Below, in pieces: positions 62,418 to 64,000 of a stretch of DNA of 64,000 bases (its first letter is position 1; each line of letters begins with the position of its first letter). The stretch is taken from the NCBI RefSeq assembly GCF_008806975.1, contig NZ_CP031728.1, positions 3,803,501 through 3,867,500 of the forward strand, read 5' to 3'. The notes under the pieces are model-generated. The model saw nothing but the letters and a program-made list of their open reading frames with translations, was not told the DNA's origin and made no database searches. A program made the position numbers and the translations under genes. Origin of the DNA: Cellvibrio sp. KY-GH-1. GTDB lineage: Bacteria > Pseudomonadota > Gammaproteobacteria > Pseudomonadales > Cellvibrionaceae.

Positions 62418-64000
62418 TGTCTGCTGATTTTCTGGTTGAGTTGGGCACCGAAGAACTGCCCCCGAAAAATTTAAAAAATTTGATGAATGCGTTCGTAGAA
62501 AACATTCAAGCGGATCTCACCGCATTGGAATTATCCTTTGATTCCGTTAAAGCCTATGCTGCTCCACGCCGCTTGGCAGTGTTGGTGGAAAATCTTGCGA
62601 GTGAAACTCCCTCCAAAGAATTGGTTGTTTGGGGTCCACCGGCGGCGATTGCATTTGATAAAGAAGGTCAGCCGACCAAAGCTGCACTCGCCTTTGCTGA
62701 AAAAAATGGTATCGCACCGAGCGAATTAAAAGCCGAGAGCGATGGCAAGGCGGAAAAACTGGTTGCACGCATTTCGCAACAAGGTCAAAAAACTGCTGGC
62801 CTGTTGGAAAAAGTGGTGAGCGATGCACTGGCGAAATTGCCGATTGCCAAGCGCATGAAATGGGGTGCAAAACGCGAAGAGTTTGTGCGCCCGGTGCACT
62901 GGTTGGTCATGCTGCTCGGCAGCGATGTGGTCAACGCCAATATTCTCGGTTTGCAAGCGGGCCGCACCAGTCGCGGTCACCGCTTCCACTACAACAACAC
63001 TATCGAACTGGCTAAAGCCAGCGACTATGCCGCTGTGTTGAAAAACACCGGTTATGTGGTAGCCGATTTCGCCGAGCGCAGCGCCACTATCAAAGCCCAA
63101 GTGGAAGCCGAAGCGAAAAAAGTCGGCGGTGTGGCAGTGATTGATGCCGACCTGCTCGATGAAGTAACTGCATTGGTGGAGTGGCCGGTCGCACTGACTG
63201 GAAAATTTGAAGAGCGTTTCCTTGCGGTGCCGGCGGAAGCATTAATTGCCTCCATGAAAGAACACCAAAAATATTTCCACGTGGTGGATGCCAACGGCAA
63301 GTTGAAAAACAACTTCATCACCGTCGCCAATATTGAAAGCAAAGATGCCACACAAATTATCGACGGCAACGAGCGCGTGATTCGCCCGCGTCTATCGGAT
63401 GCGGCTTTCTTTTTTGAAACCGATAAAAAAACCACGCTCGCTTCACTGCGCGAGCGTTTAAAAACTATCGTATTCCAAGCGCAGCTCGGCACTATTTACG
63501 ATAAAACCGAACGCGTTGCTGGCCTCGCCAAATTAATTGCGGGCAAATTAAACGCCGATGTCGCCTCCGCAGAGCGCGCCGCGCAGCTGTGTAAATCGGA
63601 TTTGGTCACCAATATGGTGGGCGAGTTCGACGATATGCAGGGTATTGCCGGTTTCTACTATGCGCAAAACGACGGCGAAAATGCCGAAGTGGCCGCCGCC
63701 ATGAACGAGCAATATATGCCGCGCTTTGCCGGTGACCAATTGCCGCAAACTGTGACTGGCACCATTATCGCGCTTGCCGATCGCTTGGATACCATCAGCG
63801 GTATTTTTGGCATTGGCCAACAACCGTCTGGCTCCAAAGATCCATTCGCCTTGCGCCGTGCGAGCATCGCCGTATTGCGTTTGCTGGTAGAGAAAAATCT
63901 CACGTTGGATTTGCGTGAGTTGTTAACATTCGCTAAAGCACAACACAAAAACTTAACTGTTGGTGATGAACTGGTTGAGCAAGTACTCAGCTATATGCTC
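62417..64000 (+). CDS. glyS: Glycyl-tRNA synthetase beta subunit (3' end cut by window)
   Basis: ATG 62417 has GGAGG upstream and the frame is open to the window end, giving 528 residues of about 690 expected. Family features are FLVELGTEELPPKNL at the start, AYAAPRRLAVLV, RMKWGAKREEFVRPVHWLV and SMKEHQKYFHVVDANGKL. The HD-like and anticodon-binding domains follow (GEFDDMQGIAGFYYA, QPSGSKDPFALRRASIAVLR). The beta subunit recognises tRNA-Gly and is needed for activity with GlyQ. Confidence 0.98.
   Translation, partial: MSADFLVELGTEELPPKNLKNLMNAFVENIQADLTALELSFDSVKAYAAPRRLAVLVENLASETPSKELVVWGPPAAIAFDKEGQPTKAALAFAEKNGIAPSELKAESDGKAEKLVARISQQGQKTAGLLEKVVSDALAKLPIAKRMKWGAKREEFVRPVHWLVMLLGSDVVNANILGLQAGRTSRGHRFHYNNTIELAKASDYAAVLKNTGYVVADFAERSATIKAQVEAEAKKVGGVAVIDADLLDEVTALVEWPVALTGKFEERFLAVPAEALIASMKEHQKYFHVVDANGKLKNNFITVANIESKDATQIIDGNERVIRPRLSDAAFFFETDKKTTLASLRERLKTIVFQAQLGTIYDKTERVAGLAKLIAGKLNADVASAERAAQLCKSDLVTNMVGEFDDMQGIAGFYYAQNDGENAEVAAAMNEQYMPRFAGDQLPQTVTGTIIALADRLDTISGIFGIGQQPSGSKDPFALRRASIAVLRLLVEKNLTLDLRELLTFAKAQHKNLTVGDELVEQVLSYML

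Noticed and set aside
1..64000. tRNA, rRNA, insertion sequences, integrases and CRISPR arrays
   Set aside because: I found none. No tRNA-like cloverleaf, transposase frame or spaced repeat array could be supported.

Overview
The window is chromosomal DNA from a gammaproteobacterium close to the Pseudomonadales; Cellvibrio or a relative is my best guess. The evidence is a Pseudomonas-like gene order (metX/metW, yggT, proC, yggS, pilT, pilU, ruvX, yqgE, tonB, gshB, then the pil-chp chemosensory cluster) combined with PEP-CTERM proteins and a large aryl-polyene locus. The genus is an inference; no rRNA or tRNA gene is present to test it.

Layout. 1-1613: metX and the 3'-truncated metW. 1782-18130: an 18-gene minus-strand operon whose members overlap or nearly touch, with the gene content and order of an aryl polyene (APE) pigment locus: ketosynthases, chain-length-factor-like protein, ketoreductase, dehydratases, two ACPs, acyl-ACP ligase, acyltransferases, glycosyltransferase, ammonia-lyase, methyltransferase, and a LolA-like / MMPL / lipoprotein export set. 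18364-21463: two small secreted proteins and a dynamin-like GTPase. 21711-23898: yggT, proC, yggS. 23962-26212: pilT and pilU. 26281-29265: gshB, tonB, yqgE, ruvX operon. 29618-43357: pilGHIJK-chpABC, which controls type IV pili; chpA encodes 2430 residues and carries 24 perfect GAAGCC copies.

43388-48894 is the least stable part. It holds an FKBP isomerase, an antitoxin/PIN-toxin pair with a palindromic operator, an AT-rich SIR2-TPR defence-like gene cut by one in-frame amber codon, a decayed 3' fragment of rsmE, a frameshifted alpha/beta hydrolase, a DTW-domain protein, a parvulin, and the intact rsmE. 48899-52013 is a glycosyltransferase / methyltransferase / alpha-alpha-barrel operon leading into rsmE. 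52169-52630 holds two related 39-residue membrane proteins separated by a terminator. 52674-56145 encodes an ATP-grasp protein, a membrane protein with an inactive-transglutaminase domain, and a retropepsin-like lipoprotein whose catalytic triplet is lost. Then come an acyltransferase, a CBS-domain protein and a cytochrome b561. 58969-61281 holds three tandem PEP-CTERM paralogues with mosaic identity blocks. 61467-64000 holds glyQ and the start of glyS.

How the parts work together. The APE operon is a self-contained type II polyketide-like assembly line plus its own outer-membrane delivery set. It appears to sit between metX and yggT, which are near neighbours in Pseudomonas. The two pilus motor ATPases and the Chp pathway form a twitching and surface-sensing module split by the gshB operon. 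The strongest candidates for something not yet described are the interrupted SIR2-TPR gene beside a toxin-antitoxin pair and an rsmE fragment, the dead-protease / dead-transglutaminase / ATP-grasp trio, and the twin 39-residue membrane proteins.
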